64,000 bases of DNA, from the NCBI RefSeq assembly GCF_027744825.2, contig NC_071340.1, positions 12,474,001 through 12,538,000 on the forward strand. Reading direction: 5' to 3'. A program made the translations under genes and the position numbers. The stretch comes from Synchiropus splendidus (taxonomy: Eukaryota; Chordata; Actinopteri; Syngnathiformes; Callionymidae). How positions within the stretch are numbered: the stretch's first letter is position 1; each line of letters starts with the position of its first letter. The notes under the pieces are model-generated. The model was not told where the DNA came from. It saw only the letters and a list, made by a program, of their open reading frames with translations, and did no database searches. Positions 1 to 33,930 of the stretch are shown piece after piece.

Positions 1-367
1 TTTCACAAAAGGCTGTCATTTTCCTACGGACCCCGCCCCACAAGCCTGCAAGAGCTCAAGTTAATTTTGCACCTAATATCTCAGTCAAAGGGAGCAAAAG
101 CGAGAGCGCGCTGAAATCATGAGTTACACACTCGCAGCAGTGGATTTAGGTGCTTGCAAAAAACACATTTGAGGACTTGTGACTGCAAATGAACAGCAAC
201 ACATACTCAAGTTTATAGGGACCTTTCTCCGTGACAAATCCGTTTGTCACCCAAATTACCATCATATATTACTGTGCTTGCTCAAACAACACACACAGCG
301 GGAGTGAGGAAGAAAGCGCTGCAGTTCTCTCCACACAGATTTGGGAACTTTATGACGTCTGCAAAAC

Positions 368-508
368 GTGTCCCCCCACAGTCCAAAAACATATGGAGGA
401 TTATCAACGATTACAGTTGTCCCTCCTGCTTCTCACCTCACGTAGCTGGGACAGGCGTCCACCACCCTCAGATAGGAACGAGTCGTCCACAGTGAATGAA
501 GGAAACTG
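368..508 (+). repeat. common teleost dispersed repeat, tail fragment
   Basis: Carries the ordered words typical of an abundant teleost repeat: cacagtccaaaaacat, ggattatcaacgatt (from gttaattggtgatt), agctgggacaggc and a final gtgaatgaagg. The same order recurs at 10262-10480 and 51138-51238 and reversed at 18525-18756. In other fish this sequence forms the 3' part of LINE-type elements. The copy is internally deleted. Confidence 0.6.
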
Positions 509-3500
509 AAACCTCTAGCATCTAACAGCCTGGATGTTGCCGCTCTTCCAGCTGCAGTCAGCACTCATATCAGACTGTTTTCTTTATTTCAAGACAGTCT
601 ATTGCAAAATGTTAATTCTGCTAAACATTACCCCCAGGACTCTTTTTCATGTATTTTTATTACCCTCATGGGTGACAAATTTCATATTAAAATGTACACA
701 TATCTATATAATCATGAGACCATACAGCTGAACTGATGGTGACAGTCGGAGCTAAAACAGTAATAATCGCGCTGGTTCCTCTTTTCATTCATGCATCAAA
801 GCATTAATACATTCAATTAATGGCATTCGCTTGTGAGTCTGTATTTTCTCAACAATTATATTGTGTATATTTCCCCCGTCTACTGTGTCTGTGATGGATA
901 AGATACCACATATATTTTTTAATCCCCTTGGTTTTCATTCTGTAGCTAGTGAAGTTAGCTGAAGCTGTTCGCAGGCGGGTGCACAGTAAACTCCACAGCC
1001 GACAGTGTGTCTTGCAGGTGGCAGACAGAAAACAAACAAACTTTAGTTCAGGTAATAAACCTGACACTTTGGATCCTAATACTATATAGTACCATCCATC
1101 AACATTCAACATATCATATCAACATTTGCACATAATAACAATGACGTGTTTATATTTTGTAAATTTGTTGTTTTAAGTTGTGTGTTATTGTAAAGATTTT
1201 ATTGTGTTTTTCTGTTTGCCCTGCCATGTTTCTGACTATTGTGTTAATTTAAGTTGACTTTTTTTACTCCCTGGTTGTGATATTAACTTTGATATGGAGA
1301 GGGAAATAGTTTAATAAATAAAATCTCACACAGTATGTAGATTATTGAGACATTAACACCAACTGTTTATACCACTGATTTTGTAAAGATTTTATACCTC
1401 CTGAATGTTGAGATGTAGCAGCTGATGTGGCGGAGGAAGGAAAGTGAGGAAACACTGAGCAGAAATTGGAATTCGATTCGGTCAAAGCATGAAACTATTC
1501 TGTATATTTCATTGGTCATGTGAGATAGATACAAGATATCTCTATATAGTTTCTTCAAAGGATCGTTTGAACTAAGGTAATTCTATGTTCAGAAAGAAGG
1601 TATATTCTCTCTTTTTTAATAAACAGACTGATTGACCATGTTTCTGTCTATTTTTTTTTTTTACCACATTTGAAGTGTGAAAGTGAGTGTGGAAAAATGT
1701 TTCATCACCATCTTTTATTTTGCGGTCCTTTATTAGCAAACTGTGCTAAACCACCCACAACTGGAGATTTTTAGATGAAGAGATAAGCTATTTTAGCATA
1801 GTTTGCCTGAGATAAAATCAGAATAGAATACAATCTATGAACGACTTTCCTTTTTTTCTCATAATTTGAAATTGCCTTCCAGAGACAACCCTGCAGGATT
1901 AAATATTGCATTCATATACAAACACCTGTCCTGTTGAATACTGAGTATTTGAGAGTTGACATGGGAAACTAAGATGAGGGGCCACATTATGTGTTCGATA
2001 TCAGGAAAAAATATAATTTGAAAAAAAGGGGATAATTGGTTGGAAGATGACAAAATAGAAAAACATGTTCTGCGTACGATTACACAAAATGATGGATTAT
2101 TTGAGGAAAAAAAATACTATAAAAAAACCCAAAAATAAACGAGTTTCATTCAGTTTCAATAAATATGATTAGAAACTCTTCAGATTTCAAAAACTAATCA
2201 CAAATTAACCAACAAAAAATACTGAATTGAATAAATAGGCATATGTTTCACAGCAGTTGTCTCAGTCAAGAGAAATAGAAGGAAACTTCTAAATGTTGTT
2301 CACATATGAAAAAAAGGCAATATATTGTACGGAGAAAAATCTATATTAAGTATTAATGAATAATCTCAAGACTGGTGTACTGGTGTATCTCATTAAACAC
2401 TGAAATTTCCCCCAAATAGTTCGACCTGGTCAGGTTTGTCCTTCCACAGTGCCCGCATGAGGGCAGGTGAAGGGCTGCTTGTGGCCCCCATGCCTCACTT
2501 TGCCTGAGTCTGCATCAGAGTGACATTATGCTTTGAAGCAATTAATGGGTCTTAGAAACAGTCAGACTTTTTGGTCAACATCAAACGGCCGATTGATGAT
2601 ATGCATCTTTATTTGCCTGAGGTTACGTAACTGGAGCAGAAGACTTAAGTGCTCATATACCAAAGAAATGTGCCATATTATGTCTCGGAATATTAGACCT
2701 TTTATTGAAAACAATTGTTGACGACTCATTATGAACACTTTCCTTTCTAAAGTCAGTCCCGCCATGAGCCTTCTGAGGAGAGAGAGGAATGTGGGTTTGA
2801 TGTTTAAAACACGCAGCACGTAAGACACCAGCCAGTAAGACGGGGTGGGAAGTCGAAACCAGCTATGGAACGACTAATGAAAATGATCTGGAAGACATTT
2901 GTGTAGCGATATCGAGAGCAAAATACACAAAAAGTCCCATCTCATAAAACCGACTTGTTTTCTCTGACAAAGCTGGAATGTGATCTCTGCAGTGGCGCGG
3001 CTGGTTTGTGCTGATGTTTACTAACTGTAACACTGGGGAAATTCAATCCTACGCCGACTGCGCCAGTCTGTCGTCTGTCATTTGCTCCCGCTAGTTCTTA
3101 ATCCCATAAACCTTTAAAATCAACAATAAAAATACAAACTCCACAAGCCTTCTTCAACTTTATTGGTAAACTGAGATTTATGTTTCATGTTTATTTGGGG
3201 ATGAGTGAGCAACATGAAACCATAAGTGCCATCTGCATAGCGGAGAGTTAGAGAAGCAAACTATTAATGAAGTGTCTTAAAAATTCATTCCTAAATCAGA
3301 TTTGCTTCATCACTGCTGCCTGAGGTTTATTCTGTCCTGGGTTGGTGGGGAGGTCAGGCCTGCAGCCTGTCTAAAGTGTGGATCGACCAAAAGGATGATA
3401 ATAAATCAGTGTGGTGCCTAGTGAATCTATCCAAAGTCAGGATTGTAGACAATAGTTTAACCCAAAGTCTCTGTCTTCTCTCCTCTCTGACCCTTGTCCC

Positions 3501-4849
3501 CAGAATCAATAGATGACTTCCTGTGTTCTGTGGGGTGACAGCACACTTCAGAGCCCTTGGGGTTCACGTTTCATTTGCGTGTGTGTGTGCATAACATCAA
3601 GGGCTTCAGGGGTCGCCGGGGCCGCCAGGGTCAATACTGACAGCTCACATGTATGTCTAATCCTTTTGTGTTTTTCAAGATGATGGTAAGCTCATTGACG
3701 CGCATTTAATGTTTGGATATGTTCAATTTAAAATGTTCCATGTTCAGTATGGGATCTCAGCCTCTCACCTCAGCAGATATCAACTTGGAACATAAAATCC
3801 ACCATTATACCGAAACAAGTTCTCTGCTGACAGTTTAACTGACTGACTGACAGGCCTTGATGCTGTTAAATCCCATAATAATCCTGGCTACATCTATCGC
3901 CCAGGGCAATGAGCGGCTCTAAATGGCTTCGGTTTGAGTGAGATCTAGCCGCAGAGATTGATTTAGTCTCTCACAGCCTCTCCGTTACCTTGAACGCTTG
4001 GCTGAAAAAAAATCTCCTTTTCTCCAACAAAATGACTGTCAAAATAAAATACAACAAAATTGCGGGTTGGAAATTAACTCAAGTGGGTAGTGACTTTCAC
4101 ATTCAACATGAAAAGTTGTAAGTAGGCGTCAACTTTACAAACGCTATATCTAAGATAGCTTTGTATCGCTGAGCTCTATGCAGTTATTCACTGCCATTGC
4201 TATATATGGTGGTTTACCCAGCTGGGAGGTCATGTGACATTGCCAATCCAGTGACCACACAAAACACACACAAATGATGGGAGGCAGACAAATGTAAAAA
4301 ATAAAAAAAGCTTATAATATACGCAGGGTCCAAATGCAACACACTGTGAAGCAGATACTAGCATGTGGATCCAGCGCGATGATGAGTGTAAAATATCAAC
4401 TCTTGTATAGTAAGTTTAAGGCGACATGATCGATCAATAAATGTAAGGATCAGATAATAAGACTGGAGACTGACTTGTTTTTGTCGTTTATTCACGCTAG
4501 CAAAATGAATGCTTGGCTTTGATTTAAATGATGGTGAGAATACAGATGATAATTTCTCTTCTTAATTGACAAATGTGCGACGGTGAAGTGCTCATCCTCC
4601 TGCCGTCCATCTTTCCACGATGACCGGAACCCTGAAGGCGAGTCAATGAGCTTTATTGACAGCTCACCCAGGAGGCTTCTCCCCGGCAGACGGTCCGCGC
4701 CTTCAGTCTCCACCAGTTTAAACATCGGTTCCATGTCTATTAACAGTGTTTGGGTCGTGACCTGACCTCAATTACGCTTCACCCTCTCCTGTTCAACTCT
4801 CCCTCACCCCCACCTTGCACCTCTTGGTTTACTCTCGGCAGACCCACCA

Positions 4850-4886
4850 CCACCACCACCACCAGCTCTCAGTGTTTCGATGTCCG

Positions 4887-4921
<35 letters not shown>
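4850..4921. repeat. (CAC)n and (CA)n microsatellites
   Basis: CAC triplets at about 4847-4864, then CA dinucleotides from 4888 to 4921, in an ntrk2 intron. Confidence 0.95.
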
Positions 4922-4924
<3 letters not shown>

Positions 4925-7900
4925 TCCTCCTGGCCCCCAGCTTAAGGGCATTTATACCGATCTGACCCTGAGACCCTTGTGTGTTAATGATCTCCAGCTC
5001 CTCCCACACAAACACACACAGACTCCCAATAACCTGTTTGTGCTTCCCTTAAGATAATGGCCTCTCAGAGAAGGTAAACAAGTCACCTACAGCGTGTCTT
5101 TCAAACAGAGTCTCCACATTTTTGAACCTCCAACGCATCCGTTCTCTCCATGGCTTTCTGTCACAATGAATGCTGTTGCCATGTCAACAGCCTCTTCTGA
5201 AGTCGTACTCTTGTGCTCAAGTACATTTCAATACATCACGATTAGGCTTTGCTGGCTGAGGTTTGACGTCACTCGGATCAATACATTTTGTCCCAAACAA
5301 ACATGTTTCAAATCAATGCAATCCAAGTGGGAATGTAATGGAGAGGCAGTTGAATCTAATTCGAGGAGACAGAGACAATGATGGTGATTAGCTGAATATT
5401 TCCACTGAGAGGAAACAATAAAGCCTCGTACCGTCTTTATGGCTGTGTTACATGGCCCGGTGCCTCTTACTAACATCACTTGCGACTTCGAAGATGGGAG
5501 TAACTGTAGACACACCTTGAGCTCCTGCTGATATTAGAGTGGTTAATTTACCTTTGGAATCTTTCACCGGATGGGTGGATTATTTGAAATAATGCCACGT
5601 AATAATCCATTTAAAATAGCATTCCATGTAGCCATTTCTTCACTGAAACACTGGGCACTTGGTCGACATTCCTGGGCTTTTCTGGACACCAGGCTTTCTT
5701 TAGCGCGTTTTTCTTTTATCCTCCATCTGTCCACTTCCTCTTCCTGGATGTGTTGTTTATGTTGCACCTCCATGCATTTGTTGAACTCATGTAATCCCTG
5801 AGAAGGTGTTTCTCTCATACCTACTTGTGAGCCTCTCACTCATAAACACACTCTCATCATTCGTCCCGATGTCGGCCGCGCCAGTGCTTGATACAATACC
5901 GGCGACAGCGGAAATGAACGGTGTCGACCTCTGTTATAATTCAGCAGGGGCCGACCTCTTGAGAGGGAATATATCTACTGTACTTGTGCGCTGGGGAAAT
6001 CAATCTCCACTCATGTTCGCAGGCGTGTTGGAGAGGGAACTTCAGAGAAGGCACACATCTGTGCTTTCCTGTAGTTACGTGCAAAGGCAAAGACTACTTC
6101 ACTGGTGAGGATAAAAGAGTTTGACGGGATGGAAACTTCCAATTACGCGCTTAAGAATTGCTCCCCCTCTCTCTCTCTCCATTACCAAGTCAGAGACAGT
6201 GCAGCGTGAAACAATCAGTCACATTTATTTTACACTGCAGTAATTGAAACCAACCCCTGAAGCACCTGAGTGATTAAGACTGTTTAAAGTAATGGCATCA
6301 TGATTACATTTTCAACATTGAAGTAGCCCACTTTGCTTCCATTGACTTCAATACAGTTACATAAGAAGCCAGTTAAGTTTTTAATGAAAAGTCATGCATG
6401 AATTTCATAGTCATTAAAGCCCTTCAAGTTTTGTGTGCACTGCCGCGGGAGTTTTTTCAAGATTTTGTTTGGACCGTCTTTCCGATGGCGTAAACTGTAT
6501 GGCTTGTGCAATATTTAATTTTTTTTAAACCTTTTCCTGTGTTTATATATTTGCCATTGTGGACATGTTCTTGGACGAGCTGAAAGAACGGTTTGTTTTG
6601 GGTTTTGTTTTTCCTTGGTGTGGCTCACCATAGCATGGTTTGCTCAACAACAAACAACATTTTTGTGTTGCAGTTGTGGTCCAAATTGTTCATGTCACTC
6701 ACGTTGCATCAACACATACAGTGAATGTTTGTACACTAGTCCAACCATAACACTGTCAGTCAAGGTAATAACAACAAGTTATTGGATAATTACACAACTC
6801 AATAGCCAATAATCATACTTTGATGGTAGTTGGTGTCTACATATGTGTCAAGTAAGTAGTGGATTGTGAGTCCACTTTAGAAACCAGTGTGGACCTTTGC
6901 TACCGACGTTACATCTTAGTCTAAAGTCACCATGACTTTGTATCAGAGCTGTTTGAAAAACATAAAGTAGGTAGCTATTTCTTTTATGAATTGTGAAGTG
7001 ACTGTGGGAGGTGGAGTGGCTCGGGGGAAAAGCTGCTATTGTTTGTATGTGGCCAGTGTGGCGAATTAGCTGATCTCTGAGGGTGGTGTTTGAACACTGA
7101 GGCAGTGGTGATGTAGAATATCTCACCCTGTTTTTGACCAAAAAATATATTTTTCTAACATTCCATGCAAAATGACAGGGCTGTCTTTTTGAATATGAGT
7201 CATCATGAGTCACGGAAAAGTTGTGTGTTCTGGTCGAAGAGCCCCTGAACCTTCCAGTCCTTAGAAACCCTAGAATAGAGAGGTGTTCCCGGGTCTGCCT
7301 TCAGATGTGGTTCCCACTGAATTACTCTACACGATGACTCATATTCATGATGACACTTCTTTATCTAAGAACAGAAACAGAGTTTGTAAACCTCAAGATA
7401 AAAAAATTGCTTTAGAAACAATATTACTCAATTAAGTCTTACTTAAACAAACAAACATATGGTGTATATAAAACATAATTATTATAATGGCCTTCAAAAG
7501 AATCGACATGTACATGTTAGTGTCCGTACATACATTTGTATCCATCATGAAGCACGTGGCCATGGTACGGATTGTCCGGGAGGGTTGACCGTGATATGCT
7601 CTGTTGAACTGACATTTGCCTTATGTCCTCCTGAGGCCACCGTAGTTAGAACTGCCAACAGTCGCGTGCTGAATAACCTAGTGGGTCACATAATAGTGGA
7701 GAGTGTAGTTTACATGTTGTGATCAGAAAAATGTTTTCAGGAACTTGTCTCTTTTTATTTCCATAAAACTACAGTATTCCTAAAATTGTACTTTATAGCC
7801 TGAGTAGGAAACAAAAGTGATCCAAAAAGTAGTTGAGGTAACTGCAAAGTCCAAATGAGGTTAGACTGCCTGTGAATTCTATTTAAGCTGTGCATGCCAT

Positions 7901-8810
7901 CGTAGTTGAAGTCTCAGCAAAACCAGATATGGAGTCTTCGTCTTCTGAAAACTACACAAAGCCAATGACTACATACAGTATGAAGGTATGTATCAAAGCG
8001 TGTTATCAAAGTGTTTCCCCAGCACAACAAACAAAGACTTATTAACCATAGCAAAGACGACTATTGAGTGACGACTAGCATGGCTGACTTGAGAAAGACT
8101 GCACTTTGAAATCTTTATTTACTAACTGAAGATTAAAAAAGAAATCTAGGATCAACTAGAGACACAGAAAGAAACTAGTCCTACCCGAAACAGTATCAAG
8201 TAAATGAAAACCAGTTAGAAAAAGTGACGTCTCCAAATCCTTTGTGGAGCCAAGATGCTAGCATGCTAGCAGTAGCGCTAAACAGTTTGACATCCTTGCA
8301 GTGAAAGGATTCACGGAGCAAAGTTGGGCACTGGAGTTCGAAGTGATCTCTCAACCCTTCACAGCGTCTCTCCACAGCATCACCTTGGAATCAGGAGTAA
8401 TTGTGACCTCATTTTATTTCTAAAAAGGACACGGGAGGCTAATTGGGCTTGATGAAGCAACGCGAGCATGAATTAGTTAAAGTTGTAATTTCCAATTAGT
8501 TTGAGGCATCTGACATTGATCCGATCGCTGACATGATGATGATACAGTGTGCCGGCTACATCCTCCTCTGCTCCTCTCGTCTGCTGTGATCAATAATAAC
8601 TGCTTAACCTGCTCTCTTTCCGACTTCATCCCCTCAATCTTTTCTAATAAGAGCTTAACAAGCTAATGAATTCTCCCGTGCTTTTACACAAGTCTCCTGG
8701 CAGACCACGTCCCTGCTTCCGTGTCTCGGAGCGAGCTCCGTCGACTTGTTGGGATTAATAAACAATCCTCAGTGGGGCTTATTTGTGTTTCCTTCTCCCG
8801 TCTCTCTCAG

Positions 8811-28700
<19,890 letters not shown>

Positions 28701-31700
28701 GCGGAGGGGAAAGCGCTGGATATATGTGTGTGTGGTGGGTGTGTGTGAGTGAGTTTGCATGCGTGAGTGTGTGCGTGTGAAAGTGGATGAACAGTTTGGG
28801 TGTGTGTGAGGCTACTGCTACACAGGAAGTGGAGCTATTATCGAACTTTTGAAGGCAATCGTGAAAGTCCCCGAAAGCTCCTTCTCTGATTCACCTATCC
28901 AAAATGATGGGTGATTTAGCAGTGGAGGAAAAAGCTTCTATTGAGATGCCTCGGAGCGACTGACTGATTACTGGGAATTTAAATGTAGTGACTCATCACG
29001 AGCGCTGTGCCTCCCCTCCTAGTGGACAAAGACAGTCATTGCATCATCTATACTTGTGGCCAAGAGAAACGAGGAGCTGTGTGATTTCTGGAAGCGTCGA
29101 TCTTTTACATGTAAATACTTATATGGTTGAGGAGATGGTTCTGCTCGAGAAGACACTGTGGTTCTGCATCCTTTGTTTTTAATCTATTCTCTTGACTGTC
29201 AAATGGATTTGTACATGAATATTCATGTCAACAGCCAACAGATTAGGGTCCATAAATGCCAACGAATCCATGGCATGGGGGGAGTGAACAGTCTCTTGAC
29301 TATGCTGAAGAACTGAAGCGGTGCGGCAGAATCCAAGGATTGTTAGACTCCATGATTGCAAAGAGCATTTTTATGGTTACGACAAGTAGCTTACGAAAAT
29401 TCTGAAACAATGAGGTGAAGCTAGTTGTTAGCTAGAAGAAATGTTGGTTCCCATTTTTATTTTAAAAACAGCGATACCAAAGTTGCAGCTAAATGCTAGT
29501 AAACGTCAACCCTTCGCTTCAAGGCTAATAGCTTGACAAAAGAACACCATGCTCAGACATGAATGGTACCACATGAGGAAACCAGCCGCTAATACAGCTC
29601 ACGTAGCTACAATCTTATCCTCAAAAGAAGCCGTCCAACTCCAACACGGTGTAATTTGGTGAATCATTAATACCCCCCCAATTCTTTCAGCCACTCTGTA
29701 ACATGATGCATACTTTTCCCAGCACAGTGACAGATGCTGCACTTGTGATGTCAAGTGCTGCTGGTGTCGGAGGTCAATTGATTCATTTGTCCGCAGCTGT
29801 CCGACAACTCCGGGGGAGTAGATCAGTTTGGATGAGCCGCGGGGACTAGAGGTTGCTAAGGGACGATGGGTTTTGAGTGGTCAGATCGCAGTCGGACGTG
29901 TGGGCGATGGCACTGTAGAAGGTGTGGTTCAGTCGGTCAACCCATATTAAATCACCGAGGCTTTCAGCGCTGGACATCCTTGTAAACCACATCTGTGCTC
30001 GACGCTCACAAGCGCAGCCGCTTTACCTTCTGCCGTCATTCAACCATCTCCACACACAATGGAAGACACTCAAGAAGGGTCCGAGAAGGAAATTGAATTG
30101 TGCATGTTTTATTATTTGAGCGGTGCAGTGCTTTAGTCAGGCCCCGGTCCTCTGTAATGGTGTAATGTATATTTCATTACAGGCTAATGGGCTCCATTAG
30201 CACAGTCTCCTCACAGACATTCAAGACTTATTGTTTTATGGCTGAGAAAGAAGAATGGATGGATGAGGAGAAGGGCTGGAGTGAGGAGAAACCGTGAGAC
30301 ACAAGTGAGAGGATAGAGGTACCAGGGCATTGTGGGAGGAGAGCACTGGCACTGGGGCAATGGGGTAGAACCATGACGTGAAAGGAAAGAAGTTACAAAC
30401 GGGTCATGAGGAGAAAAATGGAGGAGAACGATAGAATTGTGGGGGGGGGGGGCTGAAAGGGAGGTGTAAATGTCCTCAGGGGAGAAAGTGAGAGTGAACA
30501 TCCATCACCGCCGAGGCAGATGTTCTCTGAGCTTCACACTCTCATAACATTCTGGAGAAGAAATCAAAAACACCCTGTTTCCAAAAACATTTATTTACTG
30601 GCAGTTCACAAACAGCTTCGGTGGGAAATAGACTCCGCTCTGATTCTTTCTGTGAAAGTCCCGGCTCGATACTTCCTCACAGTTAATTATTTTAGAACAT
30701 AAGAGGTCTGGCGGGCTTTAGATTTACAAAAGGGAGGGCGGAAATGTACTGAAGGAATTGAGTCACTCGAGAAAAAAAAAGGTAAAAAAGTAAATCGCTG
30801 GACTGTGGCTCCCAGATCAGAACCTCTAAATGCCAAGTCAAGGCTTCCAGCGGTGAACTGAAGACGCATCAGTAGCCAGAAGCTTCATTCGACTCTGAGG
30901 TACTCTGGAATTTGAACACCGAAATTTGAACACCGAATACAGAAGCTGGTTCAGAATACTAAGTGGGAAAAGGCTTCTCCTTTTCCAGTCAATATCCTTC
31001 CAACCCTGAGCAGTGGCCATGACCTCGGGGGCCTGAAAACAGGAGCGTGCATATCCATGGTTGATAGGAGCAGACATATCTGTTCAGACGTCCATTCTCC
31101 TCTCTGGCAGGGGAACATCTCTGTAGTGCCACAGACACAGATCATGAACACCAAATTCGACATTTTCATTTTGTATCAAAGTGTTGGTTATATAAAACAT
31201 GGGTGGATATAAAACACCTCTGTCTAAGGGCAAATTCAGTCTTTATTGAACCTGACAAGTGTTTTTAGGTAGATGCCATGTTGAATAAACAACCAACATA
31301 CGCACATTAATTTGAGATCTTAATAAAAAAGCATTTTGGCTGACCAAATCTACAGTTAGCTATGGAGAGATCAGGGTGAATTCATGTGTTCATTGCATGA
31401 TGCCTTCATGTAAATGTGTTTCCATCGCTCATAAATCTGGTTCATCACTGACAGTACAACTGTATATACAAGACGCATGTCACCTGTTTTCATTTTGCAA
31501 CTTAACTGCCTATAAGTCATGAAGGTTCCTGTGACCGCCATCGTGTTTCTGTAAAGGATCGTCGAGAATACTTATTTATTGATTACAGCACTTGATGGTA
31601 TTAATGTTTTTGTGCACTTTTGATTTATAGTTATTTAATTTATAATTGAAAAAAAGCATTTTGTACATTTCTTTCTATATCCAGTTGCCTTTGCAGCTCC

Positions 31701-33930
31701 AAAATGAAATTGTTTTTTTGTGTGTGTGTGTGTGTGTGAATTCTGGTTGTTTGTGTGTGTTTTTAAAGTGGGACTCTGGCCTGACCCGGTGTTTTGTACT
31801 GAGGTGTAGTGCTGGGGGGAATGTACAGTGACCACAGCGTACTCAGTATTCCTTCCTTCCTTTCCTTTATTTGGATCAGTAAGTTATTTAACAAAATGGT
31901 TATGTAAAACAGACATTTGAATATCGACCATCCATGAACGGACATCTGCCATCTGAAAATACATGCTCAATCCCAAACTAGAATCCAATGTAACAAAAGA
32001 GTGACAGCAGAACATGAACCACCCAGCACTACACTGCAAACACGAGGAAAAGATGGCGAAGTCTATATTTACCTCCTGCAAAACTACTGTCACCTGTTTG
32101 CACGTGATCGCTGGCCTACCATGTAATATCTATCTGTCCAGCGTAAAAACGTTTGCGTCAACTCTTACTATATAATAACTGTGCAATAACAGGGCAGGGT
32201 GTTTATGTGTGTGTGTGTGAGCGTGCGCTGGTGAAAACTGTGAGACACAAACAAGTGCAAATGAACGCCTCAGATGTCAAAGAGCATGTCAGCGCAGCAT
32301 CTCTGCCGGCCGTGCAGCGTGTGTGTGTGTGTCTGTGAGTCAACTCCACGCTGTTTTTTTGTTTCTTCCTTCTATTTTCTATTGTTATGGACTAGTGGAC
32401 GACGCTGTTGTTTTGACACGTACTGGAGAAAGTCTGTCAGTGATGTGGACCGGTCAGCACAAAGGAGCTGCAGCTTTCTGTCAACCTTTTTAATACAACT
32501 CCAGAGACGGACTGTCCGCAGCAAAGACAGCGGTCGAGCAGACGATTAAAAAAACTGCGCTTCGGAAAATGGAAGGACTGACAATCACAGACTTCTATCT
32601 CTCTCTTCAAGTGACCTACTGTAAAATAGATGATTTAACCAATGTTTCTTCTTCTATGCTGCCTATAATGTACGTGATAGTCTTAAGTCTATAGAAGTGC
32701 TACTTTTCTTTTTTGTAAATCCGAGACGAGAGAACAAAAATACATGTACAAATGTGAATAAGCTGCTGGAAGAAATATGCTAGACGGTGTCCACATGTAG
32801 TATTTTGTCCTGGAGGGCAGAGGAAGGTCCACCGGAGTGAGTCCTGCTAATATACAAAATGACATACAGCAGCCCTCGAGGGAAGTGGAGGGATGTTTGC
32901 ACATGCGCCCGCCCCCCCTTCTAAGTGCGTGAGATGGATGTGGGAGTGAGTCAGGAGGGATTCGTTGGCCGGACTCTTGCCAAAATCCTAGTTCAGATTC
33001 AAGGAGAGGAATCAGGAATTGATTTGTTGTCACTGCTCACCAACTGATGATAAATGAGTGAAACCCAGTCGTGATGGACTGAGGTTGGTGTTATGGCAGC
33101 TAAGATTTATGGAATCATATTATTTATTACGTCAAAATCAACCGGGTCGGATCAGCAACTGTAGGTTTGCAGTTGTACCCCAAGTCAGGTGACTCTGAGG
33201 TCGTGTCACACGATGATGGAAAACATTTACTCTCAGCTGGACAACACAATGGACGACCAACAAACACCTAGAATAGCACAGTCGTCAAGGTCGACAGGTA
33301 TATTTCATAATTTCAGTCACTGAAACTGAGGGATCTCAACAAGTTAGGTCCACCCTTCTGTTACATCCGTAAAGCTGAAGACAATTCACCAGTTTGGTGT
33401 ATAGAAATTCAAATGGATCAAAGTCTCTTCTTAGCTTTCACTCCAGGAGGATAGTATTTTTGTAGTAGGTATCACAGAAATCCCTCCTCACTCACATCCA
33501 TTTAACAGCAATGCAAAGTAATATTCAACCTTCTAAAGCATCTGAATGATGTTATTCCACTAACAAGGCCTGCTCACTTATTCTGGCAAGCAGGTAAAGA
33601 GAGGGGTGTTAGATGTTTTCGTCTGTCTGAATGATGAAAGACTGGAAGAAGACGACTCCTCAGATCTCTTTCAAATGGACCCTCTTATGTTGCTTCAAGC
33701 AGAAACACAATAGTTACACCGTTTTTTTCTGTTGTTTTTCTTTCACTGTCATTTGGAGGTGCTTTAGGAGACTTTGCTGTGCTGGCGTACAGACAGTAAA
33801 CAGGCTCGCGGGACGGTGTACAGTCAACGTTTGCCTCACTATGGAAATGACGATGATTTCTCTCAGAATGTGGCCGAGCCTGTCGTGATACAATGTAATT
33901 AATAAAACGTGTCATGTCACATCAGGGCTC
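28701..33930 (+). other. ntrk2: ntrk2 3' UTR and flank (end uncertain)
   Basis: Begins after the TGA with a GT-rich tract (28719-28812). TrkB transcripts in vertebrates have long 3' UTRs. Candidate poly(A) signals AATAAA occur at 31284-31289, 31322-31327 and 33901-33906. The last is followed by a GT-rich stretch (about 33950-33985), as expected of a downstream element. The 31.2-31.7 kb part is AT-rich with ATTTA words and a TGTATATA Pumilio-type site near 31459. Where the UTR really ends cannot be read from sequence alone. Confidence 0.45.
33901..33906 (+). promoter_or_regulatory. candidate distal poly(A) signal of ntrk2
   Basis: AATAAA followed at 45-85 bases by a GT/T-rich region. Compatible with the distal end of a 5.2 kb 3' UTR, but AATAAA is common in AT-rich DNA. 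The alternative at 31284-31289 is equally possible. Confidence 0.3.

Larger units (their letters stand above)
1..8810 (+). other. ntrk2: ntrk2 intron upstream of the juxtamembrane exon
   Basis: No coding exon is recognised here. I looked for the transmembrane/KFGMK exon and for the conserved 11-residue TrkB-T1 tail (FVLFHKIPLDG) and did not find either. The interval holds one teleost tail-repeat fragment (about 368-508), (CAC)n/(CA)n at 4850-4921, an AT-rich stretch near 2090-2350, and a perfect 16-bp palindrome at 8256-8271. Ordinary intronic sequence otherwise. Confidence 0.7.
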
